Assembly: GCA_035048495.1 (NCBI GenBank)
Contig: CM068543.1
Coordinates: 28,509,751 to 28,573,750, forward strand
Direction: 5' to 3'
From: Euptelea pleiosperma
Taxonomy: Eukaryota > Streptophyta > Magnoliopsida > Ranunculales > Eupteleaceae
DNA length: 64,000 nucleotides
How positions within the stretch are numbered: the first letter of the stretch is position 1; every line of letters begins with the position of its first letter. Below, piece by piece: positions 1-12,767 of the stretch. A model generated the notes under the pieces. That model was not told where the DNA came from. It ran no database searches and was given only the letters and a program-made list of their open reading frames with translations. Both the position numbers and the translations under genes were made by a program.

Positions 1-380
1 ACGGCCTGAGTTGAAGAAGGATTTTTTTTAAGATTACCAAATCTTAGGCATAGAAATTGGGGAAGTTTTTCATCCATGATAGGCAGCAAAAAGGGAAAAT
101 GGATTAAGGTTTGGAAATCTTACCTTCGGCATTAAAAATGGTTTGAAATAGAAAGAATATTTTTTCAAAACCAAGAAACAATTTCTTAGAAAAAGGAAAG
201 AGATAATGCTTTATAAAACAAAAAGTTTTTGTATTGAAAAATAGGGAGCGTGGCTCCACGAGGAAAATTGTTGGATTCAAAAGAAAGGGTTGAAAATAGA
301 AGGGATCCATGTCGTTTACGTTTTTGGAAACCCTATACGTTTTAAAAGAAAAATAGAAACCCAGCCGTTACCCCTCACCC

Positions 381-390
381 CATATAAAAG
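381..390 (+). promoter_or_regulatory. Probable TATA box of family S copy 1
   Basis: CATATAAAAG lies about 25-50 bases before a C-run and CT-rich leader, the same relative place as TTTATAAG in the copy at 12239-14786. Inference from position and sequence only. Confidence 0.45.
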
Positions 391-1490
391 AAGAGGATAA
401 AGAGAAGAGAGCCCCCCCCCTCTACTTTATAATCTGGTCACACACGTTCTCCTCTCCTCTCTCATTCTCTTCCCAAAAAAAAAGAAAGAAAAAAAAAAAG
501 AAAAAAAGAAAAGAAAAAGAAGAGAAAAAGAAGGGAGAAGGAGGAGAGGTTGTACCTTCTCCAGCCTGCGCCTCCACCGCTAGTCACTCTACCACCAAAG
601 CCTCAAGCTGCACTAGCAGCAACTGCTCTCCACGTTTCTGCCTCCATCGCTCCTCCATCTTCACCAACAAGAAACGCCACCAGCCGAACTTCATCTCCCT
701 TTCTTTCAAGAATATCAAGCCGTCATCAACCCCTTGCTCCACCTCCATCAAAGCATGCTGCCTTGTTGCAGCAACAACTTCATCACCTTCCATTAGCACC
801 GTCTGCTGCTGTGTTGCAGCCACCATTCCGCCTACCACAGCACAGACCTGCAACTTTTGATCACCGTCTCCACCCCTTGCTAGGCGAACCAGCAAGGTTC
901 TCCACTTGCAACCCTCCTCACACACACTTCCACAGTTTCACTCCACCTGCAACTTCGGCAGACCGGCAACCAACCGGAAAATTTCTTCCACCAACTTGTA
1001 ATGTGCTGCTCCTCCATCCATCATGTGTTGCCTAGGCAGCGTTCTCTCTCGCTGAGCGTCTCTCTCTTCCTATAAAAAATGGAACCAACAAATCTGCCAC
1101 CGTCCTCCTCTTCGTCTTCCTGGCTTGCTATGCGCCAAAGTTCTAGTCATTGCTTTTGTCGGACCTGAAACTTCAACCTCATCTTGCTGCTGCAACTCCA
1201 GGAACGATTTGCCTTGGAGAACAATCATTCCACGGCCTGCCTCACCTCCCTTCATCTTCACCTTGCTGGGCTTTCGGCCTGCAACCTCTTGCAGACCTGT
1301 CACGCCTTCCCCATTGCACACCTTGCTGTCCACCATTAACTCCAGCGAACCCAGTATGCATTACATTGCCGACCTCTCTACTACGATAAGCCTTTCACGA
1401 ATAGCCACTCATGGCCAGCAAGTATGATGTGGTCGGGCTCACTATCATAGCCTACTTCTTGGCTACTCATCCTATTTCGTTAGTACGTTG

Positions 1491-1985
1491 GTAAGAATTT
1501 TCTCTCTTTTCACTTTCTCCCTCTACTTCACTTTTCTCTCTCTAACTCTCTTCTCTACTTTCTCTCTTTATCTCTAGCACTATAGGTCCATCTCTCTAGA
1601 ATATCTGTCTTTCTCTCTCTAGGTTAGGTCCATCTCTCATCTTTCTCTCTCTACAACTCATCTCTTTAACATGCTTTCCAATTACTTAATTAATTAGTTT
1701 TTATGATTTATTAAGCCAAGCATTGTAACTTTCAAGTCGGATTAATGAAGAAATTTGATTTGAGCATCATTGTGTTTATTCTCGTTTGATTATCCTCGCT
1801 TACGATTTTTAGTGATTTACAATGTTTTCTTCGAAGAGTTTTGTTTTAATCCCGACTCATCCTTCTCACCTAACCATTTCAAACATTTCTGTGGTTTTAG
1901 TGTTTATTAATGCATGGCCCTAACCCCGAGTGTGGATCGACATCCGACACTTCCCACTGTGCAAAGAATTGTTTAAATTTTGCAG
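1491..1985 (+). other. Intron-like segment of family S copy 1
   Basis: Starts GTAAGAATTT after a G-ending context, continues through CT-rich DNA, and ends TTTTGCAG before GATAATT. The same donor-to-acceptor layout recurs in the copies at 14312-14709, 20526-20149 (minus), and 53799-54698. Splicing is inferred, not shown. Confidence 0.4.
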
Positions 1986-2062
1986 GATAATTGGATCAAA
2001 TTACAAATCTCGTTGATTCTAGGGTTTCCGTAACCAACGACGCGAAAAAAATCCTAGCTTCA

Positions 2063-4778
2063 GGTCCACCTAGAGATAAGCTAAACAATCTTACGGTTAG
2101 TGGTCTCAAATAGGGTGCCACTTCTTTTCAATGATGTTCAAAATCACACGCTCAAGAACAAACTACGAATAAGACCTTAACCTAACAGATCTTTGGTATC
2201 TAGGACCACCTAGGGATAGGTCATATGTGCCAGAATAGTAAGTGGACCATAAAGGTCGGGCCATCCTGATAAGTATAAATAGCGAATAAATAATAAAAGT
2301 AGCAAAGTGAGTATCTTAAAATTTTAATTATAGTAATATAGGTCTAATCATCCAGGGATACATATAAACGGCGATAGGAATGTCGTGATCATGTTAACAC
2401 AACTTGTAAAACAAAGAAAATAAGAAAAATGTATAAAATGATAATTTATAGAAATAGGAAAATTTTCAAATGATGGGGATAACTAGCGAAATTTCCACCC
2501 TTAACCATAACACAATCACTAAAAGCAAGTAATTAAGAATATAGAAAAAATAAAAATAAAATAGATGATCGTAAAAGCTAGTAGTGCACTCGTGTGAGGT
2601 TAAATTCAAAATTTCAATAATCTTAGAAGAATACCAGAACATTCACATGAACTAAAAATAAATAAATACTAAAGCTTCAATGTCAACTTTGACTAAACCG
2701 GTCAAGTCAACCTACTTTGGTTTCTTTTTTTAAAAAGAAACCCTCGTACCTGATTATTTTAACTTAAAATGTGAAGTTTATCAGTTAGATTAAATTTGAC
2801 TTATTTCGACCATCTCACTCAGTCAACCCGTTACAATTGTTTTACCGATTTTGGACCAAAATGACTTTTAATTTTAAATAAATTTTGGGTTTTTCTGACC
2901 TTATTTGTTTTGTCGAATCATCAAGTTTTATTTATATTTATGGTTTATCAAGCTTCATTATTCGGACGATTTATTGAATTTTACTTTGATTATGATCTAT
3001 TAGTGGATTTGATGGACTGGTGCTAGTTTCTAAATTGTTGGTTTTTCTTTGAACTATCTAAATAATAAGTTTTATCAGAAGATGAGGGGGTTTTCACTCA
3101 ATTTTGTTCATTGGGTTTTTCAAGAAAATGGAAAAGGATGGGTGTTACAGATTTTGGGGATTGATTTGATGTGCGTGATCACTAGTATGTCTGAAAGTGT
3201 GGGATGCTTAGGCTACCCCGGATTTGTAGATTTGGATCTTGTTGGGTGCCCAAGTGGACCCGGGGGTGCCATTATGGACCCAGTTGTATTGGTTGGTTTC
3301 AGATGAGGTTTGGACATATGGTTTCGAGATTGGGGCCCCTATTAGCATACACACATGTCAGAGTATTAGGTGATCAAATAAATTAATAAATGGAAAGAAA
3401 AGATTTTTTGAAAATTTACAAAGAGAGTTTAAATCAGAAATAAAAGCCTTAGCAAGCCTAGGTTATATATATATATTATATGTACCAGGGTGAATTAGAA
3501 GGGTCAGTAGATTCTTAGATAAAGGCGGTACCTATGTGTTCTCTTGATAGTATGGGATATCATTAGAACCATGGGATATTAGTAGCAATTCAAGAGTCTC
3601 GATTCTTCTGAGGAACTCAGTATGATGCATTGTTTACGGGTGGATCAGCCGAGGGTTACACTGTACGCCTGATAGGCATTTAGACGCGGGGCATAATTGA
3701 ACTCTGTCCAGACTTTCTTTGGATCCATAGAAATTTTGTAGTCGTCGAACATTTAGCCGACGTGATAATGTAGGCCAACGGCGACCTGAGTTGAAAACGT
3801 GGGGTGCAGTGCAGGACCAGCTCCAGATGAGTTCAATGGGTGTCAAACGGTAGTTCCCAAGTCAGAAAATCAGGACAGGTGAAGACCGCGCAGCCCGCAT
3901 TAAGGGGCTAATGATGGTGTCCCACATCGGTGAATTTTAGGATACGCCTCGACCAGGGCAGGTATACCGGTCGTAGCCTAAGGTGAAATCTCTTTAAATT
4001 CTGCATCATCAAAACTATCATCTATATTTTATTATGAGATATATGATGGCATCTCTGAGATTTCGAGTTATATGATTTTGACATTGTTTATCTGATTTTT
4101 ATTCTCATAGAATCATTGTTTTAAATATAAGTTCTTATATTATTGTTTTCTGAATTCAGTAACGGTATGTCAATGGACTATGCATGTTACTGCTTTATGA
4201 TTTTTGTTTTCATGTTTTTATCGGCTATTTTTCCCCTGGAGATGAAATCATGAATAGTTTAAACCACTCCCCACTACTGGGCTTTTTCCCGAAAGCTCAC
4301 CCACCCCCAGATCTTTTGCAGATAATTGATGATGGTTGGAGAACTAAGAGGATGATTGGTGACATTCCAGTTGAGGAGACCATTGGTTATTATCAGATAG
4401 AAACAATGTTGTTAGGATTTGTCTCCATCATGGTATAAATTATTTTCTGCTACAATTTGACTTTGTTATTTTTAGAATATATCATATATTTAGAATAAAA
4501 TCAAATCATTATATATTGTACTATCACACTTTATCCCTTGTATATTGGATAGCATGTTTAGAAATTAATGAAATTGCTTAAATTTTTCCGGTCAAATGAT
4601 TCGATAGCTCATCTAATTGAAGTTATATAGGATATCACACTTGAGACCTCAACCCTCACAACTTACCTTCATTTGAAGTTATCATTTTAGCTTCGGGACC
4701 TAGTGAATTTATAGATAGGAAGACTGTTAGGTAGACCATTCACACCTCGAGATCTGTGTTGGATTTCGGGGCATGACA
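2063..4778 (+). mobile_element. Gypsy-LTR-like non-coding DNA, probably Tekay/Del type
   Basis: No coding sequence is recognisable; short open frames at 3049-3306 and 4184-4438 have no family features. The right edge, GGGCATGACA ending at 4778, resembles the 3' end of Tekay/Del-type LTRs. The stretch at about 4265-4320 (a CTCACCC-rich segment before TTTTGCAGATAATTGATGATGG) resembles the transcribed part of such LTRs. GTCAAG/GTCAACC motifs at 2690-2830 also fit. I could not fix the left end, and no primer-binding site is evident after 4778. Confidence 0.4.
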
Positions 4779-4784
4779 ATGCCA

Positions 4785-6908
4785 GACTAATTTGCAATGG
4801 AGATCGGTGGTGGTTGGTTCGTGACGTGGATCGTGGAGGAGCAGCAATGGGAGAGTGGGTGGCTAGCGGTGCAAGAAGGAGACCCTCCTCATCTTCTTCC
4901 TCTTCTCTTCTTCTTTTCTTTCCTTCTTTCTTTCTCTTTCCTCCTTTCTTTCTCTTTTCTTTTCTCTTTTTTTTTTGTTTTCTCTTTCTTTTTTATTGAA
5001 AGAAAGAAGATAATAGGTAAGATTGGAGATGAGGACAGTTGTGAGTGCTGTGGGCGGTAATGGAGTTGCTGGGTTGGAGAGCAGCTTCCTCCTTCTTGCT
5101 TGAAACCGTGGACGAAATGGAGAATGGGGGGCGGTAATGGCTGTGCAGGTTCCGGTGATATGGGCTGATAGCAAGGGGCAGCGATGTGGGCGGACAACAA
5201 GATAGGACTTGCAACTCCGTGTTGTAGGTCTTGGTAGATGCGGTGGAGGAGTTGCAGACCGCACCCTCCTCTTTTCTTCTTTTCCTCTTCTCCTTTATTT
5301 TTTTTTCAGGTTTTGTTTTCTAAAACCGGTGAAGGACAACGATCAGCCCATTTTGTGGAGATGGGGGCGGTGCTGCAAGGCGGTAGTGGTGATGGGGCAG
5401 CAATGGAGTGAAGGACGGCTGGGGTTTTTTTTTATTTATTTTTTTGAATGGGAAGAAGGAGGAGGCGGTTTAGGATGTAGATGGAGACGGAATGGCAGGC
5501 TGGCTGTGCGAACGTTAATGGAGGGAGAGGCTGGTGGTGTGGGGTGGTACGGTTTTGAATGGGAAGAGAGAAGATGGGAGGAGACGTGGAGGAGAAGATG
5601 GGAAGAGAAAAGAGAGAAATGTGGATGGAAGAGATCCTCCTCTCTTCTTTTTCTCTTTCTAATATACTAAGGCCCTAGGGTTTTGAACTATTGGGTGAAT
5701 AGGGACCGTTAGATCATCTTCTCAATTAACCTTGTTTTCAATTATGGGGAAATATCCCATGTATTTGATGATGTATCACTCATCATGCAACACCCTCCAG
5801 CAACTTTTTCTCCTTTCTTCCTTGTCTTTTGGTAACCAATTCATTACCCAAAATGATCCAACCCCTTGCATTCTTTCCTCTCTCTTTCATAGTAGCAGCC
5901 ATCCACCTTATTTGATTGCTAAAGTTCTCCCTTTGGTAAAAATAGCAACTACCTTTTCACTTCTCCTTTTTAGAAAATATTTCTTCAATGGTTCATATGC
6001 TCCAATTCACCTTGCACTTCAAAGCTAAAGCTAATCCAACAACTCTTTGATTCTTAGACCAAGCACATGGGACCCACATGTTGTGGTCCACTGTATGTGC
6101 ACTCACAATTTTTGCCACTTGATGATTCATTGGTCCATATATAGGCTTTTGGTGATCCATCGATCAAGGTTTATGATGAGAAATACATGGGTCCCACATT
6201 GTTTGAATTTATCATTTCTAAGCTTTATGGAAACCCGACCGTTTATAACATCACCCTCGATCGACGGCTAGCAACTTGAATCAACACTCGGTCCATAATC
6301 TCAGCCCACCAACTTGGTTCACACAAGGGTCCAACACCCTGGCCCATTGATTTGGTCCACGGTGTGGGTTATCTTCATGAGTTTCCATGTATGCCACATT
6401 ATCATTGATCCCACTGTCCATTTGTCTTGTTTCCATCATGTTTTAAACTCATTAACTTGATAGAGCTTTCTTTATCTTATTTGTGGGCCCATCAACATGC
6501 TTTACTTGCCCATTATCTTGATGTCTAAGAACTTGAGTTGTGTTGTCCCAATTTCATCGGTCCATCTTGTCTGTTATCCAACAATATTTGAGCATAGTTC
6601 CCTGGTCTATGTGATCATCTTTGATTTGGACAAGTTTGGTAGTGAGCTTCTGTGGTTGATCGCGGGCCTACAGTTCTCGAGAATCGTCCGCTCAGGATTC
6701 TTGGATAATGAAAGGCACGTAATGAGGCTTTAGTCATAACGACTTTATATCTAGACATCCGAAAGTGTGTTTAATGCATGCAAATATATCATTTCGTCTA
6801 GAAAGACTTTTACAAAGAAAAGTGGATAAATAGAGCAATTTTACATAGTAGAGTGTGATAACGCTAAAAGGATAATTGCTTAAAATAAGCACTTTTGAGC
6901 GAATATCA
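4785..6908 (-). mobile_element. Family S, copy 2 (reverse, 3' end missing)
   Basis: Read on the minus strand it starts TGATATTCGCTC at 6908 and follows the 5' region of the complete copies: AAGTGCTTATTTTAAGCA, the segment CGAAATGATATATTTGCATGC, and the ATTACGTGCC...TTCTCGAGAA block near 6640-6720. Leader DNA at 4860-5650 is CT-rich on the minus strand with GGAGTTGC motifs. The conserved 3' block is absent, so the copy is truncated near 4785. Purine-rich frames on both strands here are shadows of the leader. Confidence 0.7.
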
Positions 6909-6938
6909 CCGTCGGTAAAACCCTTTTTTGTTGTAGTG
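6909..6938 (-). mobile_element. CACTA-type transposon terminus
   Basis: On the minus strand this reads CACTACAACAAAAAAGGG, then TTTTACCGACGG. CACTACAA-A(n) is the classic plant En/Spm terminus, and CCGACGG-like words are common subterminal repeats. Family S copy 2 starts immediately inside it, so copy 2 probably inserted into the CACTA element. I did not find the other end. Confidence 0.5.
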
Positions 6939-7190
6939 TTTGTTCATTAGTGGAAGTGTTCTAAAATTTCCTTCATACCTCAACGTCAACGGTTTTAAAA
7001 TATGGGTTATTTCTTATTTGAAATTAATGCATATATATTGAATTTCCTTAACTAGGTATAATTTTATTTCAAGTATTTCCTTTGAACCCCATCCACCCGA
7101 CTAATTGGCTTGGCTCTTGGCCTCTTTGAAACTACGCACCATAGTAATGGGAATCGTTTTATGCTTTATAGCCTTGTTTCCTTTGTATCA

Positions 7191-7454
7191 TCTATATAAC
7201 AAAACACAGTGGTTATCTCCCCCTCTTATAGGCTTCATATATCAAAGGGCCCATATCAACTCTTACATAAAATAAAATTTTGACTGTTGGATTAATTTAA
7301 TAGGGAAATTGTCTCCCCACTTATACCCCTCTTATTGGCTTCACAAAGGATGGCCGAGATCTTATCCCCCAAATGGACTATGGATCTCAACCACTCACAC
7401 CCGATTTTGGGAAATAATTTGTAGGGGAGTGCCGAGGGCACGTGCCACCCACTA
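7191..7454 (+). mobile_element. Short Helitron-like element, diverged
   Basis: Begins TCTATATAAC after an A. It has the family body (CTCTTATAGGCTTC, GCCGAGATCTTATC, GGATCT...CCACTCACACC) and ends GAGTGCCGAGGGCACGTGCC with CACTAC in place of CACTAG. The hairpin GTGCC/GGCAC near the 3' end is a Helitron hallmark. A piece near 7255-7310 looks foreign or duplicated. Confidence 0.6.
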
Positions 7455-7458
7455 CACA

Positions 7459-7590
7459 TCTATATAACAAAACAGAGAAGTCACTTATCACCCCTCTTAT
7501 CGGCTTCATTAAGGATGGCCGAGATCTTATCACCCCAAATGGATGGTGGATCTAAGCCACTCACACCCGATTTTGGCAAACGCTTGTTTT
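7459..7590 (+). mobile_element. Short Helitron-like element, 3' end missing
   Basis: Starts TCTATATAAC four bases after the previous copy ends and carries the same body up to the CCGATTTTGGCAAACGC segment. It then runs into unrelated AT-rich DNA without hairpin or CTAG terminus. Confidence 0.5.
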
Positions 7591-8352
7591 TAGGAATAAT
7601 TTAGATAAAAATCAAAGTAATTCCAACATTTATCTATCAAAATTCAGTTAGGATAATAATCTCTTCGATTAATGCTATTTATGCTTTGGTAGGATCGTGT
7701 CTTGAGTTTGCGTTGGGTGCTATTTAGCAATCTTGAGGAGGGATCGCATCCTTTAGTGGGGAAGGTCATTTCAGCTAGCTAGCCAGACTCATTCAGAAAT
7801 GTGAATATATTTGCTTATAAACTTGGTGATATTATGTTTTCATTTGAGGATTTGTGAGTCTCCCTATCTCTGTAAGTGTTAGGTTGAGTTTCTTGATGTT
7901 CTCATTTTCAGTTGATCACAAAGTTTACCCACCGAAAAAGAAAAGAGGACTTTGAGGCCCAAAATATGTAGTCTGTTCTTTGTTACTTGGATTTCAGATC
8001 GTATAAGCATGGTGCCTTGGAAATAATTTTTGACTGCTATAGTTGCTTGGCGCATCCTCGTGCAATGCTGATGAATGAAGTCATCTAACATGGTAGGTTC
8101 TCATCCTTGGTGTTTCTTGTCCATGGTTTGTTAGTTTTGATTTTTGATTGTCTTGATTTCCAACATCAAACGTTGTGTCCTGCAAACCACAGCACTGGAA
8201 ACATGTCTTCATAAGCAACTAAATAAAATTATTACTATTTTCAGCATGTTCAAATATCATGGGATTAATTTGTATTATTGGGACCAATGAAACTATGCGG
8301 TAGTGTCTGCGCTACAATATCGATCTTCCTCTAATATTATATATGTGCTTAC
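7591..8352. other. Non-coding DNA, nothing recognised
   Basis: I see no family signature. The short minus-strand frame at 7879-8091 has no recognisable domain. Confidence 0.5.
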
Positions 8353-8360
8353 CTAGTGTC

Positions 8361-9340
8361 TAGGGCTAGCAATGGATCGAGTTGGAGTCAGATTGGTACT
8401 AATCTGGTATCGATCCGATAAGAAATCTGATCAATCCAGACCCGATCCGATAAAAATCAGTTTTGGAGTAGATCCGATTCGATATACTGCTCTGAAACTT
8501 TTCTTCGAGATTGTCTAGGAGTTGAGCTCCAACTAAGAATTTTTTAAGAAACCATCTTAGCCCTTATTACACAAATACATACATGAGCGAACACACACAT
8601 ATATATAAATAAATTGGATGGAGAGATCCACATCACCTATCAACCAAGTTACTCCATTGAAGGCTACTGGATACGTGGAATGCACTTTAATACGATGCAT
8701 CCAACTGTGCTGAGGTAACAACGGACGTTGAAAACAACAAAATCAGTGAGCAGGGTTCCTACTTTGTAGCTTGTATCCATAAAGTTTTCAAGCAATAAAC
8801 AAGTGTATCCATCAAATTCAGTTGTATCAGACAAAGAAAAAAAAATGAAAATAAGATAAGAGGAATACTGATGAATCTTTATTATCGTTGTGGGTTACAA
8901 ACGTCCTCCACTCCAATCCAAAGCAACATACAAGAAGAAACAAAGTGATGAAGAAGATGGCAAACCCTAAAATAAAAGAGGAAATAAAAGATATTTAAGG
9001 ATAAATTTAATTCTACCTACCAAACCTAGGGAAAGATTTAAAGATTTGGGTTTATATATTTGTTAAAATCCTCATCTAGTTAAACCATAATTTTAGGAAT
9101 TGATGCTCAAGAATAAAATCTCAGCTGTCAACATGCCAATTAAATCCAATATATATATAGTGAATATATCGGGTCAATATCGGATTGGAACATGGCTGAT
9201 CCAATACCGATCCGATAAGAGATCAAATCGACAATTTGTGATCCGGTACCGATGATTTGATAACAAACAATAAAGTTCCGGACCCATTTTTTTTTTATTG
9301 GATCGGATCTCAGGTTTGATCCAATCCATTGCCAACCCTA
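8361..9340. mobile_element. Non-autonomous hAT-type element (980 bp)
   Basis: The ends form inverted repeats, TAGGGCTAGCAATGGATCG at the left and, read inward from the right, TAGGGTTGGCAATGGATTGG, a typical plant hAT terminus. Flanking 8-mers CTAGTGTC (8353-8360) and CTGGTGTC (9341-9348) match at 7 of 8 positions, the duplication length expected for hAT. The inside has many GATCCGAT/ATCGGATC words near both ends (subterminal repeats) and no transposase frame. Confidence 0.75.
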
Positions 9341-9348
9341 CTGGTGTC

Positions 9349-10499
9349 CATATGGCAAGAAGGTGTGAACATGGATCATCAGGTTCTCGTCTGTCTAGCT
9401 ATAGTTTTTAAATGTTAATTAATTAAGGAAGAAATTTGGACACGTATTAACTGAACAAATTTGAGGCCAATAGTTGGTAGAAATAACTAACCCCTTTCAA
9501 AAGAGGGTGTGAATCTAGAAGTTTATAACTGTAGTCAAGGGAGAAAAGGTAGTTAGTATAACTCGTGCAAGGTTTGATCTGTTGCTATAGATTAGTAACT
9601 AGAAGGTTTGTAGAAAATAATGGTTTCTTGTTTGCAAATATTAATACTTTCATATGTTGGTAGGATAAAAAATTTCACTATAGTTTTATAGTCTGGTTTA
9701 TATTTTAAACTTAATGTCCAAGGATTAAAATATTGGACAATTGAGAGTTGCGCCATCTGAGAGTGAGAGGACTTCTTTTGCTAATATAAGTTGGGCAAGT
9801 AAACCAGAGTACAATGAACTCTTAGTTTACAAGGACTATTTCTGAATCATATCAAACTTGCCCATTCATAGCCCAATACTATATTTTAATCATTGGTTAT
9901 GTGTAGCCTACTTACACTTGGTGCTTTGTTCGAAGTCAGCTCATATTCTTTAGCTTGGGCATAGGGATAGAAGCAGCTTCTGGAGCTAAAGCTACTAAAA
10001 CATTTGATATATCACCCTCTTGAAGATTCCATGTTGTTCTCTTGCATATAATTCTGTAAATTCAATGCCAATTCTTCATTGTTGAGTTTGATTGTAGGAA
10101 TCTCATTAGGATCCTTGTAGAAAACATCTTCTATATCACTTTTTGATATTTCTGTACATTATGGCTCTGGTAAAGCCGCACTGTAAAGGTAACTGTAGTC
10201 CTAACACCCGAAGTTGTAAAAAGGGACCTGTAATCATAACCTCCAAAGCTGTAGGACATAATTCAGATGTTCATATAAAAATAAAATGAAAAAGACGAGA
10301 TCATCAATATAAGACATGACTCGTAGCATAAAGTTTCTTGCAGATACCTTGTATTGATTACAAAGAAATGCATTCCCCTATGATGAATGCAATTACATTT
10401 TAATTTTTTTAATAAGTGATAGTCTCCGAAGGACTTAACATGCATCTTATGGACATGGTTACAGTATATTTATATGAAAATCTAGACACGAATATCTAT
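9349..10499. other. Non-coding DNA, nothing recognised
   Basis: AT-rich with no family signature that I can support. The minus frame at 10263-10445 is not convincing as a gene. Confidence 0.45.
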
Positions 10500-10960
10500 A
10501 TAAAGATCCTAAAAGGACTCAAACTGTCTGATGCAAATCTCTCGAAACCAAATAGCTTGCATGCAATCAAACTACATTATGATTAAAACAATCCATTATG
10601 CATGTGCTTTTTCATTAAGAAATCAGGAAGTGGATTTGTCATCATTGTAGTGTATATAGAAGATCAGAATATCGTTGGATCTGAATCTTGTCTCACAAAT
10701 TAAAGGCATGTATATCAAGGGTGAAAGAAGTAAGCATATTTCATCAAAGTTCTTCTACATTCACTAGCTCCTGTAAAGCTGCAATATTGACGTCCAACAG
10801 ATATATACGTTATAGCTATAATTTTGCAGATTTATTCACCAAGGCGTGACTCAACATTCAAGAAATTGGTTATTACATCAATTTATAGCAACTCTACAAC
10901 TTATTCAGTTAAAATGCTTATATTCCCGTTCACATCAGGGGGAGCGTCATTATGAGAGGG
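10500..10960 (+). pseudogene. Copia pol relic (RT catalytic region and RNase H tail)
   Basis: Frame 10605-10702 reads CFFIKKSGSGFVIIVVYIED and then QNIVGSES before a stop. This matches the reverse transcriptase active-site region of plant Ty1/copia elements, where the usual YVDD box is YIED here. About 130 bases later, near 10818-10845, a short piece reads NFADLFTKA, the conserved tail of Copia RNase H, followed by a purine tract CAGGGGGAG (10935-10943). Most of RT and RNase H between them is deleted, and stops and frame changes are frequent. Integrase and gag are not seen. It is a dead fragment; the lineage is uncertain. Confidence 0.75.
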
Positions 10961-11199
10961 GAGTCATATTCTAGAAGGACCTTTACGCACTGTACTCTTT
11001 TTCCTTCGCCTATGTATTTTCCATAAAATTTTTCTAGGCAAGGTTTTAATGAGGCAATCTTAAGCACATTCATCACCACCATATTGATTCGCCGATACAC
11101 TATACTCTTTTTCCTTCGATCGGGTTTTATCTCACTGGGTTTTTCTGATAAGGTTTTAACAAGATAGTTTTCATAAAGCGGCGGACATCCATGGGGGAG

Positions 11200-11632
11200 T
11201 GTTGTAAATGTAATGGTTGTAACTGATGGATGACTACCACTCACATGCTATTCAATTATGCTTGGTTTGAATTCAATGATCAAAATGAGAGTGATTCTCT
11301 AAATTTCCTTATTAGGTTATTTATGATAGGTTAGGGTTCTAAGTGGGTTCTGAAATCACAAAATTTATTATGGTCTTAGTTAATTAAGTTGGTTATCCAA
11401 TAAACACAAAATGTTCATATATTACCACAGTACAAGTATACATATATGAAAATCAATTCTAGTGTCATTACAATAAATTTCCTATGTGTCCTGATATAAA
11501 TATTCTAACTAAGTTTTCAAAATTATTTCTACGTGTACATGATAGAATGTTGTACAATTTTAGAATACTAATTTTATCCTTTTTCCAGTTAGTTTACACT
11601 AATACCCTTGAATAGATGTTCAGGGTATTACA
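11200..11632 (+). mobile_element. Possible 3' LTR of the Copia relic
   Basis: TGTTGTAAATG at 11200 directly follows a purine tract GGGGGAG (11193-11199), as a 3' LTR should. A TG...CA unit could end at 11632 (GGTATTACA). That end also resembles the reverse terminus of Tekay-type LTRs, so the right boundary is uncertain. Confidence 0.35.
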
Positions 11633-11778
11633 GTTCGACCATAAATATGGCCAAACCAATCAATGATAATCGTTGTCTATAGGCCTAATCAAATAAAGAA
11701 ATAGTCTACTAGATTTAAAAGAAACACAATAATAATTAATCAAAAGTTAAATGTATACAAAGGGCTTGATAGATTATC

Positions 11779-11783
11779 TTAAC
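11779..11783 (+). repeat. Target site duplication TTAAC, left
   Basis: TTAAC directly before the 5' LTR (TGTAAGGAATA) is repeated at 25384-25388 directly after the 3' LTR. This proves that 11784-25383 is one insertion despite the later nested copies. Confidence 0.85.
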
Positions 11784-12669
11784 TGTAAGGAATATTTTCA
11801 TATTCAATTTGGCAAAGATTCTATTTGACATAAAAATATTCTTGTGACCGTTTCTACAAGCACTAGTATAGTATGAAGACAGAGACAACAAGAATAAGAT
11901 GATTGACGATAGGAGTCATCTGAGTAACTGCCCATTTGTCGATTATAGATTGTGTACGCTCGGTTAGGAAGGTAAGTGACTTAGTGGCCATAGGAATATG
12001 TTTAAAATGAATAAAATATAATGGTCAAACCTAGCCATAGGACAGACACGAGTCTTAGTCAAATATTAATTTTGACTAATGGGAGAGTCCGATCGATTGG
12101 AACTTGTCCAACCCAATTGATTGGAGGACTCTGTGAAATCGATTGGAAGCTACGAGACAAAACATGATAAATCCCCAATCGATTGGAGGCTATGAGGCAG
12201 AACATGATCAAAGCCCAATCGATTGGAGTCTGTGAGACTGATATTCGCTCAAAAGTGCTTATTTTAAGCAATTATCCTTTTAGCGTTATTGCACTCTCCT
12301 ACGTAAAATACTCTATTTACCTACTTTTCTACGTAAGAGTCTCTTCTGTTGCGTAGAACACACTTTTCTGGACGAAATGGTATATTTGCATGCATTAAAC
12401 ACATTTTCGGAAGTCTAGATATGAAGTCATTCTGATAGAGTCTCATTACGCGCTTCTTCTGTCGCAGGAAACCCCGATGGGACGATTCTCGAGACTTGTG
12501 GGCCCAAATCGATCATGAAAGCCCATTATCAAAGCTTAACAAGCCCACATGCTATAACTAGAAGATATGGGCCAAATATGGGCTGAATAAGATGACCAAA
12601 AAGTCGGCCCAAAGAACGAAGAGAGTAGGAGAGCCAATGACCAAGAGACGGACCAAAGCGTTTAAAGCC

Positions 12670-12767
12670 ACATGAGTCAGCAAAGAATGATGGTCGACTC
12701 TACTGGAGAAGCGTGAGGATGGTCACAGTGAAGAACAGGGTTCCAGACCCTCCGCCAGTGCTTTTTT
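12670..12767 (+). other. Decayed tRNA-like segment in family S copy 3
   Basis: Aligns by eye with 61844-61921: ACTCTACTGGAGAAGCGTG corresponds to the D-arm/A-box part. The B-box counterpart at 12739-12749 is GGTTCCAGACC (consensus GGTTCRANNCC, one mismatch), followed by a T run at 12762-12767. It is probably no longer functional. Confidence 0.45.

Larger units (their letters stand above)
1..2062 (+). mobile_element. Family S LTR-like unit, copy 1, 5' end outside the window
   Basis: The last 120 bases share a conserved block with the copies ending at 14786 and starting at 20066: a GGATCGACATCCGACAC segment, then TTTTGCAGGATAAT, then GTTTCCGTAACCAACGACGCG, ending in TTCA at 2062. A TATA-like stretch at 381-390 is followed by a CT-rich and then A/G-rich leader and a proline/serine-codon-like stretch (550-1430), in the same order as in the complete copies. 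The unit must start before base 1. Long open frames here (for example 550-1035) are low-complexity products of the pyrimidine-rich leader and are not called as genes. Confidence 0.75.

Noticed and set aside
550..1035. 161-codon frame rich in proline, serine and leucine
   Set aside because: It lies in the pyrimidine-rich leader of family S; similar but non-homologous low-complexity frames arise in every copy and on both strands. No domain.
4797..5670. Overlapping long frames on both strands (up to 153 codons)
   Set aside because: Purine/pyrimidine-rich leader of family S copy 2; frames on opposite strands mirror each other.
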